Source: Arcuatula senhousia
Lineage: Eukaryota; Mollusca; Bivalvia; Mytilida; Mytilidae
Direction of reading: 5' to 3'
Length of the DNA: 64,000 nt
Assembly: GCA_963971305.1 (NCBI GenBank)
Contig: OZ020304.1
Location: forward strand, 76,384,355 to 76,448,354
Below, piece by piece: positions 43,721 to 56,883 of this stretch. The position numbers and the translations under genes are program-made. The stretch's first letter is position 1, and each line of letters starts with the position of its first letter. The notes beneath the pieces are model-generated. The model was given only the letters and a program-made list of their open reading frames with translations, did not search any database and was not told the origin of the DNA.

Positions 43721-44749
43721 AAAAACATACATGTACTATCTAAATTTCTTACATTTTTTAGCTCACCTGACCCCAAGGGTTATGTGAGCTATTGTCTTCA
43801 TTAAGGGTCTGTCGTCTGTTAACTTTTCTTTAAAGATGATCTTTCATTATAGGGATTGCATTCATATTTTGTACACTCGATCTTTTGGATATCCTGTACC
43901 AAGTTTATGAAATTTGTGCATGCCAACCAACCAAAATTGCTGCTGTGGCTAACAATAGAACAGAGGGGTTCAACCATAGTTTTAAGCTTATAGCTCGAAA
44001 AGTACAAGAAATAATCCGAAGCAACCTTCCATCTTCTGCATCAAAAGCTCTACAAAAATCTACATGGAGACAAAGTTGTGGGACGTCTCCTTACAGGAGT
44101 TATTTCCCATTTTTTAAAAAGTTTTTCAACTTAATCTTGAAAAACTGTAAGTGCTAGAGGAAAAGTTAGCATTGAGAATTGTTAAGCTCATTGAAATCTT
44201 CAAAAAAATGAATTTAGGGTCAAATTGATTCATCAGATCATCCATTAAAAAGCTGATTGAAAAATATGGGCAAGGATTCCAATGAAAAAAAGATTTTGAA
44301 AATCAGACCAAAAATAAAAAGTTGATTTTATGGTCATGGCATGTCTTTGGCCCCCTGTAGCAATGTAAAGGTGCAATATATTTTAAAACAATTGACACAT
44401 TTAGTTAACAGAATTCAATGAGCGATTCAACAACAAACAAAGAATTTTCAAAATCAATTGAATAACAAGCATTTTACAACAGTTTTGTCAATGCATCTGT
44501 TTTAGCCCCTTTTGGCCTTTTTTTCTAAAACGGTAGGGGCAACAAACCCCAAATTTTGTGGTTGTATAAAAAAAGGTCACAGCCAGCAACTGAAGCAAGC
44601 ATTGTTCTTGGCATCTTATATGGCAGTTGTTGGTAAACAGGAATTGACTTGAACCATTCTTCTATCATGTAGACAAGAATGGAATTCCAGGGTCCCCCGC
44701 CGGTGAAGCAAAAATAATTGAACACGTCTGATTTTTTAACTTGACCAAG

Positions 44750-46160
44750 TTATTAGTGGTTTAAACATTTGGTATAAATTTCATGAAAATCCGTCAACAT
44801 CTGTAGGGATGACAGCGTTTACAAGTTGTGTTTTGCAAAAAATAACGAGTCGTTTTTATGGTCAAAGTCCCCTAACTCCTACAAAAATTATCAAAAAATG
44901 CTGATTGTTGATCTTGACCAAGGTATTAGTGATATAAACATTTGGTATAAATTTCATGAAAAACCGTCAACATCTGTAGGGATGAGAGCGCTTACAAGGT
45001 CTGTTTTGCAAAAAAACAGTAATTTTTATGGTCAAAGTCGCATAACTCCTACAAAAAAATAAAATAAAAAAAGGCTGATTTTCGTACTTGACCAAGGAAT
45101 AAGTGATATAAACATTTGGTATAAATTTCATGAAAATCCATCAACATCTGTAGGGATGAGAGTGCTTACAAGGTCTGATTTGCAATAAAACAGAGTTGTT
45201 TTTATGCTCAAAGTCCCCTAACTCCTACAAAAATTATTAAAAAATGCTGATTGTTGATCTTGACCAAGGTATCAGTGATATAAACATTTGGTATAAATTT
45301 CATGAAAATCTGTCAACATCTGTAGGGATGAGAGCGCTTACAAGGTCTGTTTTGCAAAAAAAAGTCTTTTTTATGGTCAAAGTCCCCTAACTCCTACAAA
45401 AATTATCGAAAAATGCTGATTGTTGATCTTGACCAAGGTCTTAGTGATATAAACATTTGGTATAAATTTCATGAAAATTCGTCAACATCTGTAGGGATGA
45501 GAGCGTTTATAAGGTCTGTTTTGCAAAAAAACAGTAATTTTTATGGTCAAAGTCGTATAACTCCTACAAAAAAAATAATTTCATGAAAATCCATCAACAT
45601 CTGTAGGGATGAGAGTGCTTACAAGGTCTGATTTGCAATAAAACAGAGTTGTTTTTATGCTAAAAGTCCCCTAACTCCTACAAAAATTATTGAAAAATGC
45701 TGATTGTTGATCTTGACCAAGGTATTAGTGATATAAACATTTGGTATAAATTTCATGAAAATCAGTCAACATCTGTAGGGATGAGAGCGCTTACAAGGTC
45801 TGTTTTGCAAAAAAAAAACCAGTAATTTTTAAGGTCAAAGTCCCCTAACTCCTACAAAAATTGTTGAAAAATGCTGATTTCATGAAAATCCATCAATATC
45901 TGTAGGAATGAGAGCGCTTACAAGGACAGTTTTGCCAAAAAAAAAGTATTTTTTAAGGTCAAAGTCCCATAACTCCTACAAAAATTATCAAAATGCTGAT
46001 TTTAGAACTTGACCAAGGTATTAGCGATATAAACATTTGGTATTAATTTCATGAAAATCCAACAAAATTTGTAGCCTTGAGAGCGCTTACAAAAAGTGTG
46101 ACGGACAGACGCCGGGCATTTTTATGTCCCCACTCCATGTTGCGGCGGGGGACAAAAATC
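44750..46160 (+). repeat. Array of ~165-bp tandem repeats (copy B)
   Basis: Same unit and terminal hairpin as 38430-40550, with about four fewer units, accounting for the 691-bp size difference between the duplicates. Confidence 0.85.
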
Positions 46161-48430
46161 ATCCCAAGCATGCATTGTGCTAAGCATCACTTATAACTCT
46201 TCTAATTGTATCTGAAGTGAAAAGTGAAGTTATTATCTCAGTCCAACAAACAATTATGAACCCTACCTCCTCTACCAAGTCAATATATTATTGTATTAAT
46301 AGGCCACATACCTTTTTTGTTCTCATGGTCAGTATGCAGTTACTTAGAACACACTTTTAATCAGTACTGAAAATGATTTATTCTTAACTTTTTTATTATA
46401 AAAAAACAAACATGATGATCACATAAAATGTATTGTGTTATCAACAATGAACAGTTTGATTAAACACTGCCCTGAACTTTTCATTGTGTTATAGCATACA
46501 ACAAGAGAAAGATGAACATAATAAAGGCTGATTCTTATCAGACCGGAAATGTCATGAATGTTTATAAAGTATAAATAAAAAATCACAGCATATGAAAGAA
46601 ATATCTATGAGGTTGAATTCACAATAATATAATAACTTTCTATTTATGAACTTTTCAATTTCTCTTTTTTCCAAAAGGAAGGCATATACAGACAATATTT
46701 AAAACATTTGAACCTGTTCCTTAAACTGTTAGACTATTTGTTGCAATTGTTTTTAGTGAAATTTTAAGTTCATGATTGTGGTGAAAATCCAAAAATTTAT
46801 AAAATGTGCAATCTTTATGTAAAAAATTCACGAGATTGGCAAAGATGATTAAATCACTACACATCAAGTAATAAAACTGTTAGCCAACATAAAGTCCCAA
46901 ATGCACAAACATGGTTGTAATTGTTGGGAAAATAACAGTATAACTGTGACAAGAGTTCATACTTTAACACACTAAAGTATGTCTCGCCTGCTGGCACTAT
47001 CAAAATACCTAGTTATTACTCAAAATCTATCAAAGCCACTCAACCAGAAAATCAAGGTTAATGTCAAAAGATACAGTTTTATCAACCTGGTACTTATAGT
47101 TCTTGAGATACATGTATGGAGGTGCTAAACCTTTACATTGCTATTATATGTATTGAAAATTGTCAAGTCACTCAACCGGAAAATCAAGGTCTGGGTAAAA
47201 AGATGGGGATGCAACTGTGCTAAGCTACTACTGGGGCATATGCATACTAAGTTTCATCAATCTAGGACTTATAGTTCTTGAGATATGGAGGTGCTCATAA
47301 AACCTTAACAATGCTATTATGTATTGAAAATTGTCAAAGTCACTCAACCCGAAAATCAAGGTCAAGGTTAAAAGATGGGGATGCAACTGTGCTAAGATAC
47401 TACTGGGTCATATGTTTACCAAGTTTCATCAAAATAAGACTTGTAGTTCTTGAGATATGGTTGTGCTCATAAAACCTAAACACAAAAGTTAATGCCGCCA
47501 CCACTGGTAAAGTAACACCTAATTGTCTTGCTCTGCAGGCAAGACAAAAACACTTATACAACAAGTCAATTAAAATATAATACATAAACTTCAGTCTTAT
47601 TAATAAATATATCTCAAAATAGCTAAAAATTGCACTGTTAATTAACAAACAAAACAAAACAAACATTGCACGAACACATACATGTATCTATAAAATTTGA
47701 TAAATGGGAAAATGAAACAAATATACATCTTTATAAAATGGATGGACCACATTTTTTTTAGGACAATGAATTATCACAATGCATCATATATACATGAACA
47801 AGTACATTCTAATTAGAAACCCATAATGTAAGAGTAGACCGATCTTCTTGTGCAACACAGGAATTATGATAATTATGGCATTGTAATGCTAAAAATCTGT
47901 TGAAATAAAAAATTTCACAGTATTAAACCCCATGCTGATGCTGCATTCCAAATAATGTATCATGAAGCTGATATTAGTAGTTTTTTAGAAAACTCACGAA
48001 AAATTTTCCCTGCTAGCAGGCCCCCTGCAAGACATTCACCATTTCAAATCTGGATATTTCACTCAGTGAAATATGGGAAATAATATCAGAAAATATTGAC
48101 ATGATAAAGATGTTACCGGTATTTGAAAGTTTTGAGAAAACTGGCTAGCTGTTCGTAGCTGACATTTAAACAAAGCTTAGTATTATGTGGTCCCAATAAC
48201 TTGTTTCTTCTTATATGATCAATAGAATAAAAAATTGAATGGCAATGAAAGTGAAAGGATGTACATGTATTATAATTTCAGCAACTCATATGCAGTATAT
48301 AACTCATATATTGCATACAAAAAATCATATCTCAAGTGACTTGAACTAAAGAGATCAAAGACGCAAGCAGAAGACTTCAACTGAAAAAATATCACAGAAT
48401 CAACTCAATTCAACTAATACCCCTAAAATT
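46161..48430. other. Downstream region of the ASB gene in copy B
   Basis: No coding gene. It contains the GTCTCGCC-family repeat at 46976-47550. The ASB 3' UTR must be in the right-hand part, next to 48431. Confidence 0.5.
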
Positions 48431-49347
48431 TTAACTTAAAACATCCCCTAACAGTAAATAATTCTGAAGTGTGACTGGAAGTTCCAAATGTCTGACTTTG
48501 TCATTTATTGCCTGCCCTAAACTTCTACGATAGTAATTTCTACAGATTGCAATCAGACGAGGTGGTTCTGCTGCAAACTTCTTCAGCAGTGACTGGATGT
48601 TTGTATCAATGTTCTCCTTGGGATATAAGTCATCATTGAATACCCAAGCCTCACTGTGCAGATTATAGCCTGAAGCTATGAGTAAAAGAAAGATGTCAAA
48701 GTAGCCACGATCTACAGCTACGTACAAGGGTGATTTCTCCTCTGTGTAGATCCGTACGGCTGTATCACTCTGTGACTGTTGGTTTATACCGACACTGGGT
48801 ACCTCCATCCTTACGTTGGCATTCAATAATATTTTGACTATATTCTTGTTTTTCATGTAGACAGCATTCCACAGTGGTGTTGCCTTGTAGCTATTTTGAC
48901 AGTTAGGGTCTGCCCCATATTCTATCAGTTTTCTCACACCTTCCGTCATATTGTTATAAGCTGCATAATGTAAAGCAGTGTCTTTGTCCTTGTCTGCATT
49001 GTTGATATCACATCCAAGTGGCAATAAAATGTCCATGACACGCTGGTGACACCCATGGGCAGCCAGTGCAAGAGGGGTATTCCCATCTCTAGTGGGTGTG
49101 TCATGATGAACACCAGCCTTTAATAATATCTGAACAATATCATAATACCCATTCCAGGCAGCAATGTGGATCGAGGAATATCTCTGTGGATTACTGGCTT
49201 TAATGTCTGCATGATAATCCACTAAAATCTTCACGATTTTTGTCGATCCTTGATAACAGGCTGTCAACAGTGCTGTTGTTCCGTCGTTAGCTGATATATT
49301 CATGTCAGCTCCTGCCTTTAGTAACATCTCTACTATCTCCTCATTTT
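48431..49347 (-). CDS. ASB-type gene, last coding exon (ankyrin repeats 6-12 and SOCS box)
   Basis: Acceptor ATTTATTTACAG on the minus strand at 49348-49359. The exon begins ENEEIVEMLLKAGADMN and ends LLLGDVLS with TAA at 48433-48431. The breakpoint of the segmental duplication (49121) lies inside this exon. Confidence 0.93.
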
Positions 49348-52300
49348 CTGTAAATAAATCATAAAAATCATTTCAACATTCCAAATTACAATTTGTTTAA
49401 TTGTTCATTTATTTATAAGACTGCATATTTCCTTACTCAATATCATCATGGCTTTATATTTGCAGTAGTCTCAATGTCAGATAAGTTTTAATATATAATG
49501 TCTAACACTTTGTTTTTGTATGATAAAAGTACAACTTCATCTTGGTATTCTGACTTAAAATTTAGGAGGGATTGGACTGTAAATATCAAAGTTTTGATCA
49601 AAATCGGGTTTTTTTTTCTTTAGAGTAAATCATGTGTTGGGTCTTCATAAAAATGAAAAAGCTTAATTTCCCTTGCATTAATTAACCTAACATTTGATAA
49701 CCTACATGTACATGTAGCACCCATGTTGCTTTAATATTAGAGACACATTACTGCACAGGAAATATTCCATTATATTATATATTCAAGCAATTAAATTAAA
49801 TAGTCTTTTGAATATGTATTATAAGACAAAACACAATTACCTATATTGCATATCCTATATCAAATGACCTTTATTGCATAAGTCAAATCACATACCCGAT
49901 ATTGCACAATGCATGACCTATATCGCATGGCCTATATTGCACCCCTATTATAAAAAAAAAACAAGAAGGCAAAAAAATATATGATATAACATGCCTTAAT
50001 TTGTACCACATGCTGTATAAACTTTTACTGATATCATCCTTTGGGCAAATAGCTCTAAGGGTGGTATAGTTATCTCAGGTTTTTACAGCATGTGGTTCAG
50101 ATTTGGATATGTAATATTCAGCATATATTCTTAACATACATGTGTGTTGCAATATCTTTTGTGCATTACATTCAGAAAGCAATGTTTTCACTGCTTACCA
50201 GTGCCATTGGAGTTTTCTAGGAATTCAAAGAACACTGTGTTATGTATTTACCTATATATGTTGCAAAGAACAATGCTGTTTCCTGCCTCCTATTTCTTGC
50301 ATTGAGATCAACTGCTTTTGAAATCAACTTCTGTACATAGAATGTTCCCCTGATAGTGCCTAACATCAGAGCTGTATTACCCCGATCGTCAACGATGTTA
50401 GGATTAGCTCCAGCATCCAGCAACATACTGAAAATCTCCTCCTCGACAAGGTGCATGGCAAGGATCAGCGGACACTCGTTATTAGAGTTCGTCATCTCTA
50501 AATCAATATTCTTGACCTTTAGCAAGCACTCTATAATGTCTTTGTACCTGTGAATCATGGCTACTGCTAGGGGAGTGTGCATCTCAGGAAGACTCTGGAC
50601 ATTCACGTCAACTCCCATGAACAGTAAATACTTGACAATATCTACCCTGTGGTTCTTTATAGCTACATGGAGAGGTGTAGTTTGAAGAATTGCCGTTCTA
50701 TGATCTAAACCACATCCATATTTCACTAATGATTTGACAACATTTAAGTCACCTATCCCACATGCTATATGCATCAGGTTGAACGAAGGCTTGCAATCCA
50801 GTAGTATATCTGTACCGGCTGTGTGACAACGACAAAATCCCGATTTAATATTTTCAATTATGGATTCAAATATCGTCTTGACCTCATCAGGACCATCTTG
50901 AATCTCAGATAGCAGGGAAGTGTCATAAGGAACATTTTCAAATTTTTTGGCACAAGTACATAAATGGTCAGTTGCTGGAAAAGATAATTTAATTAATTAC
51001 AAGAGGAACTTATAAATGAAAGCATGTTCACAAATAATAGGCCACATGCGATCAATGTCTACCAATATAAATTCTGTAATATATCTCCATCTGGATAAAA
51101 TGATCAAATCACTCTATATCTTTTTATAATCTTTAAAATACATCATCTAGTTTTTTAAGTTGTACATGTAGTTACCAATTGCTTACATACATGTCATATG
51201 ATATGAATACTGTAAAATGTTCATTTACTGCACATCTAATTGTTACCATTATTGAACTTCTTTTTAGTGTGATTACAACTGCCATGACTTCTGTCAGGTA
51301 TCCTTCTGTCTTCTCCTATCTAAAGTTTCACGACAGATAACTAACTAACCAACATCAAAATTTAAAATGTAGGTCACTAAAATGTCAGTGACCTAATTTT
51401 ATTGCAGATGTTGGTAACTACCCAAGATGTACCCACCGATTATGACCAAATACCATCCCTCTTCCACATGCAGATGCTGAAATATGAACCTTTTAAACCT
51501 AAACTTAAACTTGAGCCATTCATGTGGAATATGTAGGTCAAGGTAACCTAATTCTGGTACAATGTTGGTTACGTTTTAACAAAAGGATATGGAGTTAATG
51601 AACAGGAGACCATTTCAAGATTTTTTTAAATTGTGAATTTTCTATGTTTGGGTTCTAGTGCTGCTGATGAGGCATTAATTTCCAAATTGACCATTGCAGT
51701 TGGATTTAAAATTATGTGTTATGGTCCTGTGTCCATATACTCCATATCCTTTCTTAATACCCATTTCATAAAACCAAACAAAATCTAAATAATCAGAAGT
51801 ATCAATAAAGCTAAGGACAAAACTACAATGAAGAGAGCTAATATCATTTGTTATTGAAATTTCTGATTGTTCAAAATTCAAAATTGTTAAAAACACCAGG
51901 TTTCTTTCCTTGTATATATATATATAAATGGTGTTGCGTACAGCTCTGTAAAGTAATTGATATAATATAGAATGGATATGGTGAGCTGCAAATTTAGAAA
52001 GGGGTGTCCGTGTGCCAACAGTGATTTTAAGCAACATATCCATTCTATATTATATTCTTTCCTTGTACTGCACATGGTCGATTATCCTTGATGCTGGATT
52101 TGGCTTCCCTGTTCAAACCTTTTGGCTTTGAGTACTTTTCATTTGAAACTTTTGGTTTTTGACCTTCCAATGTTTTTATTCAAATGCTGCTGATGAGAGG
52201 TTACTCCTTGAAATATCAATATACAGCATAACCAAACTCACTTTGTGACCTTCCAATGTTTTTATTCAAATGCTGCTGATGAGAGGTTACCCCGGTACTC

Positions 52301-53753
52301 CTTGAAATATCTATATACAGCATAACCAAACTCACTTTGTGACCGTCCAATGTTTTTATTCAAATGCTGCTGATGAGAGGTTACTCCTTGAAATATTGAT
52401 ATATAGCATAACCAAATTCACCATTTTATACCCATTTTGGTATTTGTATTTTTAAATATTAATTTAGATAATATACCCAAGAATAATGGTCAAGATGTAT
52501 CAACTGACAAAACATCACCCCTCTACCACTAGCAGATGCCAAGATTGAACCTTCACTAAAAGATCATCTCTCTATAATGTGTTAAGTCACATAAATGAAA
52601 ACCATTTAATGGTAGTAGGTATGTATGTATGAACAAAAATAAACAAACGCTATATCCCCTCCCCAAGTTTGTAAGGCTCAGGGATAAAATGTGTATGAGT
52701 GTAAACATATGTAAACTTAATTTACAGAACTACATTTTTTTGTTTTCTACATGTCAATGTATACAAATTGATTTAAGTTAACTACAGTATACAAGCCCTA
52801 TTTCTTACCAATGGTAATCTCCAGATTTAATATGTCCTTATACTTTTCAAACAGCTTCTCCATGTTTTCAGATCCATACAGAACAAGGTGTTCAAACAAC
52901 AAAGCCTGTGCATGTCGAGTTTCTACAATCACACAAAAAAAGATACATTTTACCCAAAATCTAAATTCCCAAGTTTTCTATCTTACATGCATTAAACTTG
53001 ATAATCTTCATCAAGCAAAATGTCTTTACAAATATTGTGTCTATGTAAACAAGAAATCTATGAGCCTATTCTTATGACTTTTTAAAACTATGCCTTGCAA
53101 ATTTACATTTGTTTTCAGCAAACAAGAAGTAGATGTCACAGAGATACAAAAATGTTTTGCACAATTCATCATGTTAAAAAATGTACATCTAAATAAATCT
53201 TAATTGTTCCAAAAAGGTCAAAGGTCTCCCAAATACTGAAAATAACCTCTACGTTGTGGAAGACGGTTCCTGTTTTCAGTGAACAAGGTCATCGACCGGG
53301 TCCACTGAGGAAGAAAACTTTAGCATTGGTATGTTATATGAGCTTGAAGGACTCAAAGCACACAGCATGTCTTAATAGTGGCTGCAGAGGGGCATATATA
53401 TTCCCATATAAATACAATATAAATTCCCAGATTAATGAACAGCAGAATAACAGAGCAATAAAACAATGTATATCCTGTCTTATGTGAAGCATGGGTATAG
53501 TAAATCTTTATTAATTCGAATTTGGCCATGTGTAGGTCAAAACAGTAATATAATTCTATCAAATTTAAATTTGAATTATAAAGCATAATAACAATTTTGA
53601 ATTAAAAAGGTAAAACTTGAGAATCAGTGTCTGTATATCATTTAAAGGTTTAATTACTGTTATAAAATCAGATATAAAGTAAGGAAAAACTGACTGTGTA
53701 ATTACAGATTTATTTGTTTTACCTGAGTCTGTTAGAATTTTTAAATCCTCCAT
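48431..53753 (-). CDS. Ankyrin-repeat and SOCS-box (ASB-type) protein, complete
   Basis: Four coding exons on the minus strand, 53753-53723, 52922-52809, 50974-50252 and 49347-48431, join in frame to 594 residues. The N-terminus is MEDLKILTDS then ETRHAQALLFEHLVLYGSEN. About twelve ankyrin repeats follow (TPLHVAIKNHRVDIVKYLL, TALHYAAYNNMTEGVRKLI and similar). The C-terminus is a SOCS box: LIAICRNYYRRSLG as the Elongin B/C-binding part and LELPVTLQNYLLL as the Cullin-5-side part. ASB proteins act as substrate receptors of Cullin-5 ubiquitin ligases. I cannot place it with a specific vertebrate ASB number. Its 3' half is copied in the neighbouring duplication. The 3' exon splits the sixth ankyrin repeat. 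Confidence 0.92.
49360..50251. other. ASB-type gene intron 3
   Basis: AT-rich intron. Around 49840-49950 there is a short run of repeated CCTATATTGCA / TATTGCATA phrases. Nothing else recognised. Confidence 0.5.
50252..50974 (-). CDS. ASB-type gene, third coding exon (ankyrin repeats 1-6)
   Basis: Acceptor ATCTTTTCCAG and donor GTAAATAC bound 723 nt, from ATDHLCTCAKKFENVP through NRRQETALFFATYI. It contains LMHIACGIGDLNVVKSLVKY and further ankyrin consensus segments. Confidence 0.92.
50975..52808. other. ASB-type gene intron 2 with a minisatellite and an inverted repeat
   Basis: A 20-bp perfect inverted pair, TATAATATAGAATGGATATG (51961) and its complement ending at 52054, encloses a 54-nt loop. 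From about 52155 to 52420 there are three tandem copies of an ~85-95-bp unit (CAATGTTTTTATTCAAATGC, TGCTGATGAGAGGTTAC). No coding content. Confidence 0.65.
52809..52922 (-). CDS. ASB-type gene, second coding exon
   Basis: 114 nt between TGATTGTAG and GTAAGAAA encode TRHAQALLFEHLVLYGSENM and EKLFEKYKDILNLEITI. Phases (2 nt in, 1 nt out) close with both neighbours. Confidence 0.9.
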
Positions 53754-53768
53754 TTTTTTTCTACCTGT
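53723..53768 (-). CDS. ASB-type gene, first coding exon with start codon
   Basis: ATG (53753-53751) in the context AAAAAAATGG begins MEDLKILTDS, ending at GTAAAACA. A pyrimidine-rich tract and TTTTTTTTTCAG immediately upstream (53769-53781) imply a 3' splice site, so the exon probably starts at 53768 and a non-coding 5' exon lies farther upstream, not located. Confidence 0.85.
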
Positions 53769-54190
53769 CTGAAAAAAAAACACAAACAATAAAACAACAA
53801 TTAACCCTGCACATTTATAAAGGGATTTATGTACACAGGTATTATACCACATACATGTAGAGTTAGTGGAGAGATTATGCACACAATTATTGAATATGAA
53901 AAGAAACTCAGACCAGAAATAAAATCTAGGAAAGTAGGGGGGCATAACGTTTTAGGGTCCATTCGTCTGACTGTCTGTCCGTCCCAAATTTTGTGAGATG
54001 GGGCATTCTGTCTTTTTGACATATTCTTTTGAAAAAGGAGGGGGATCCCCAAAATTGCCCCATCTATGGTTTAATGGTAAGGAACATCACTGTCAAATTT
54101 CATAGCAATTGGCCAACCAGAACCAAAGTAATTGTAAAAACAATAAATAAAATATTTGCATTTTTTTACTCTTTTGGCTCATAATTTCTA
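53769..54190. other. Upstream of the ASB coding start
   Basis: 53930-54190 is a fragment of the ATACGACC/GGCCCCTTTTGG repeat family (GGGGATCCCCAAAATTGCCC, CACTGTCAAATTTCATAGCA). The promoter was not identified. Confidence 0.4.
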
Positions 54191-54197
54191 ACTGAAA

Positions 54198-55575
54198 CAA
54201 GAGGCTCCCAGGAGCCTGAAACGCTCACCTGACTTCAATGCTTTTTTTTTACACTAAAAGGGCTGTAAGTTTAATAAAGGGTCATCTGACAACAATGATT
54301 AACTTAATGCATTAAAGTTAAGAGTTCAATTAGTTTAACATTTAAGCAATCAAAAGGGAAAGGTTGTGAAAATGGACAATTTTGACTATCTAAGGGGAAA
54401 AACTCCTAGAAGTAAGGGTCCTACAACTTTGACCCTACATGTATAACAGATTTTGTTGATCTTGGATTGCTTAACAACATGCAATTTGAATTTCTCAAAT
54501 ATCTTTAATAATAGTTTTTGAGACCTCTATATAAAGCTTAATAACCACAAAATTCGAAAAAAAAATCAAGAAAAGGGCAACAACTCCTACAAGGGAAGTT
54601 ACATCTTGTTCAAAATTTAGGGGCAGGTAGATCCTGCGGTGCTGAACACATTTGCTTTCTATCAGAATTCTGATATCTATCACCAATTTTGAGTTATTTG
54701 CAAAAAACTGCAATGTTTTTTACCTAAAAACCTATGTTCTATTTTTAGCCATGGCGGCCATATTTTTTTACAAACCAAAATTCCAAACGAAATTTTGTTG
54801 CACTCATGCAAAGGAACAACTTTACTTAGTTTGGTTGCTATTTAACTAATGGTGTTAGAGGAGTTAACGTTTTTAAAGCAATGAATATAGACAGCAAAAA
54901 TTGTAAATTTTTACATTCTAAGGAGAATAACTCCCAGAAGGAACGAATCTTCAACTTTGACCCTTTTAAAGATTTTGTAGATCTTTATGTGCCTAACAAT
55001 ATGTAATTTCTTTTATAGTTTTCAAGATATTGAGCTTAATAAGTCCAAAATTAGGAAAAAAATCCAGAAAAGGGGCAATAACTCCTACATGGGCTAAGGG
55101 ATCTTATTCAAAATTCTGGGCAGGTAGATCTTGAGGTTCTGGCCCCAGTTTCATAAAACATCTCAAATTTGAGATTTCCTCAAATCTGTCCTCCACTCAA
55201 ATATTGACCAATGAAATTGCAATATATCTCAGCTAAGGAAGGATTTGAGGAAATCTCAAATTTAAGATGTTTTATAAAACTGGGGCCTGATCACTTTAAC
55301 CCTATGCCAGAATTTTGATATCTGTAATCGTTTTTTAGTTATTTGCAAAAAACTGCAATTCACCCCTATGTTCTTTTTTTAGGTACAGCGGCCATGTTTT
55401 TTTACGAATCACAATTCCAAACAATAATTTTGAAGCACCCATGCAAATAAACAACTGTACCAAGTTTGATTGCAATTGGACTTACAGTGTATGGTGTCAG
55501 AGAAGTTAACATTTGAAAAAGTTAATGGACGACAGATGATGGACGGCAAGTGATGGCAATAGCTCAACTGACCTA
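54198..55575 (-). mobile_element. Reverse copy of the AGCTCACC repeat family
   Basis: It begins AACAAGAGGCTCCCAGGAGC and ends ATGGCAATAGCTCAACTGAC, the complement of the usual order. It is interrupted by the MITE at 55141-55287. Confidence 0.7.
55141..55287. mobile_element. 147-bp hairpin MITE nested in another repeat
   Basis: GGCCCCAGTTTCATAAAACA and following bases are mirrored by the segment ending TTATAAAACTGGGGCC. The arms extend about 50 bp with internal TCAAATTTGAGATTTCCTCA. Paralogous repeat copies without it (for example at about 59950) show it is an insertion. Confidence 0.85.
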
Positions 55576-56077
55576 AAAAGGAAGAGACCCCAAAATAATT
55601 CCAATAGGTTATTTAATCATGAAAAAAACATAAATGTCAGTTTTCATAGCATTTGGTCAACTAGAACTTAATTTATTATGGGAACAATTACAATATTGTC
55701 ATCTTTGGCCCCTTATTCTTGAACTGACAAAATAAAGGAGGAACCATCAGAATCAATCACATTTATCTTTTCATGGTAACACATCTAAGCTGTATCATAC
55801 CAAAATATGTCCACAATTTTTGTTTTTTTAGTAAGTTACACTGTGCTTGCAGATACATGGGGCTCCCTCTTAGTGTTTTGGAGTGAACAATCATGAATTA
55901 TCCATGAAACAAATAGGGACCCACAAGAGAATCAGTCCTGTCCAAGCCCTTTAATATGTGTTCCAATTACTTAGAATCAATGATCATTTTTTTAGCTTTT
56001 TATTTATTGATGTCCATAGTACATTGTATTTAAATGAAGTAAATATTGACAACGTCATTAAACACCCTTTATAGATC
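55576..56077. other. Intergenic, nothing clear
   Basis: 55580-55830 carries more ATACGACC-family fragments. No gene is visible. Confidence 0.4.
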
Positions 56078-56335
56078 ATCTATGCACCAAGACCACGTAG
56101 GTGGTCAGATTAATTGGTGGAGGAAACCGGAGTATCAAGAGAAAACCACCGACCTTTGGCAGGTAACTGACAAACCTAATCACATACAAGCGGAGAATTA
56201 AGTCCTGATTTTATAAATTATAATAATAAGCGGGATTTGAACAAAACCTAAGAGGTGATAGGCTAGTGATCTATAGTGTGGTATCTAAACCAGCGCCTTA
56301 GATCGCTTGGCCACATATGCCCAGGCCCCTCATTA
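56078..56335 (-). mobile_element. tRNA-derived SINE
   Basis: On the minus strand the head is GGCATATGTGGCCAAGCGAT with CTAAGGCGCTGGTTTAGATA, then GTTCAAATCCCGC: a Leu/Ser-tRNA-like A box and a canonical B box. The tail contains GGTGGTTTTCTCTTGATACT and CCGGTTTCCTCCACCAATTA, which resembles the conserved central domain shared by many invertebrate SINEs (the Nin-DC type, from memory). It lies in the divergent interval between the ASB gene and THUMPD2. Confidence 0.75.
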
Positions 56336-56759
56336 ATCAAAATATTGGGCAAAACGTCACACACTTAATATGCGAAATTTCATGAATCAACCACAGAGTT
56401 CACAGAATGTAAAGGGACAGTTTATTGTGTGGATCATGCTCTCCAGTGACACATGGATATACGAGATAAATTAATAAGAGAAAATCGAATTTTAGAGAAG
56501 GGTAGAGAAAATTCCCTTTTGTTTTGTCTTTGTTTTGTTTTGTTTTTTTTTTTTTTTTCATATTATTACTCATTGATTATACAAGGAAGCAAATTCAGTT
56601 ATAAATTTGACATTATTCAATGACAAATGTAAGGTAAAAATCTTGAGGCATGACTAATTATTAATTTTGTTAAAACGATTATGATCTACACTAAATTATA
56701 CCATGATACAGGTTGTAAACAAATACGTACAAACTTGACAATTTTTTTTCTAACTTCCA

Positions 56760-56883
56760 ATCATTGACGGAATAACAATGACATTTATTCCGGAATTACA
56801 AGAGCGGATACGGGTATTTCCCGCCATTTCTACTTTCATTTTGTAGCAATGACAATATACTGAGTCTGAGACTGTTTTTAGAA
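56760..56883 (+). promoter_or_regulatory. Probable promoter / 5' UTR of the THUMPD2-like gene
   Basis: Immediately upstream of the ATG, a locally GC-richer stretch holds TTCCGGAAT (ETS-like CCGGAA, near 56790) and ATTTCCCGCCA (E2F-like, near 56816). There is no TATA box in a sensible place. The assignment is from motif and position only. Confidence 0.4.

Larger units (their letters stand above)
43721..49121. repeat. Segmental duplication, copy B
   Basis: Counterpart of 37434-43525. On its right it runs uninterrupted into the rest of the ASB 3' exon, so for the gene side this is the ancestral copy, while copy A adjoins the CRLS1 3' end on its left. Confidence 0.95.
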
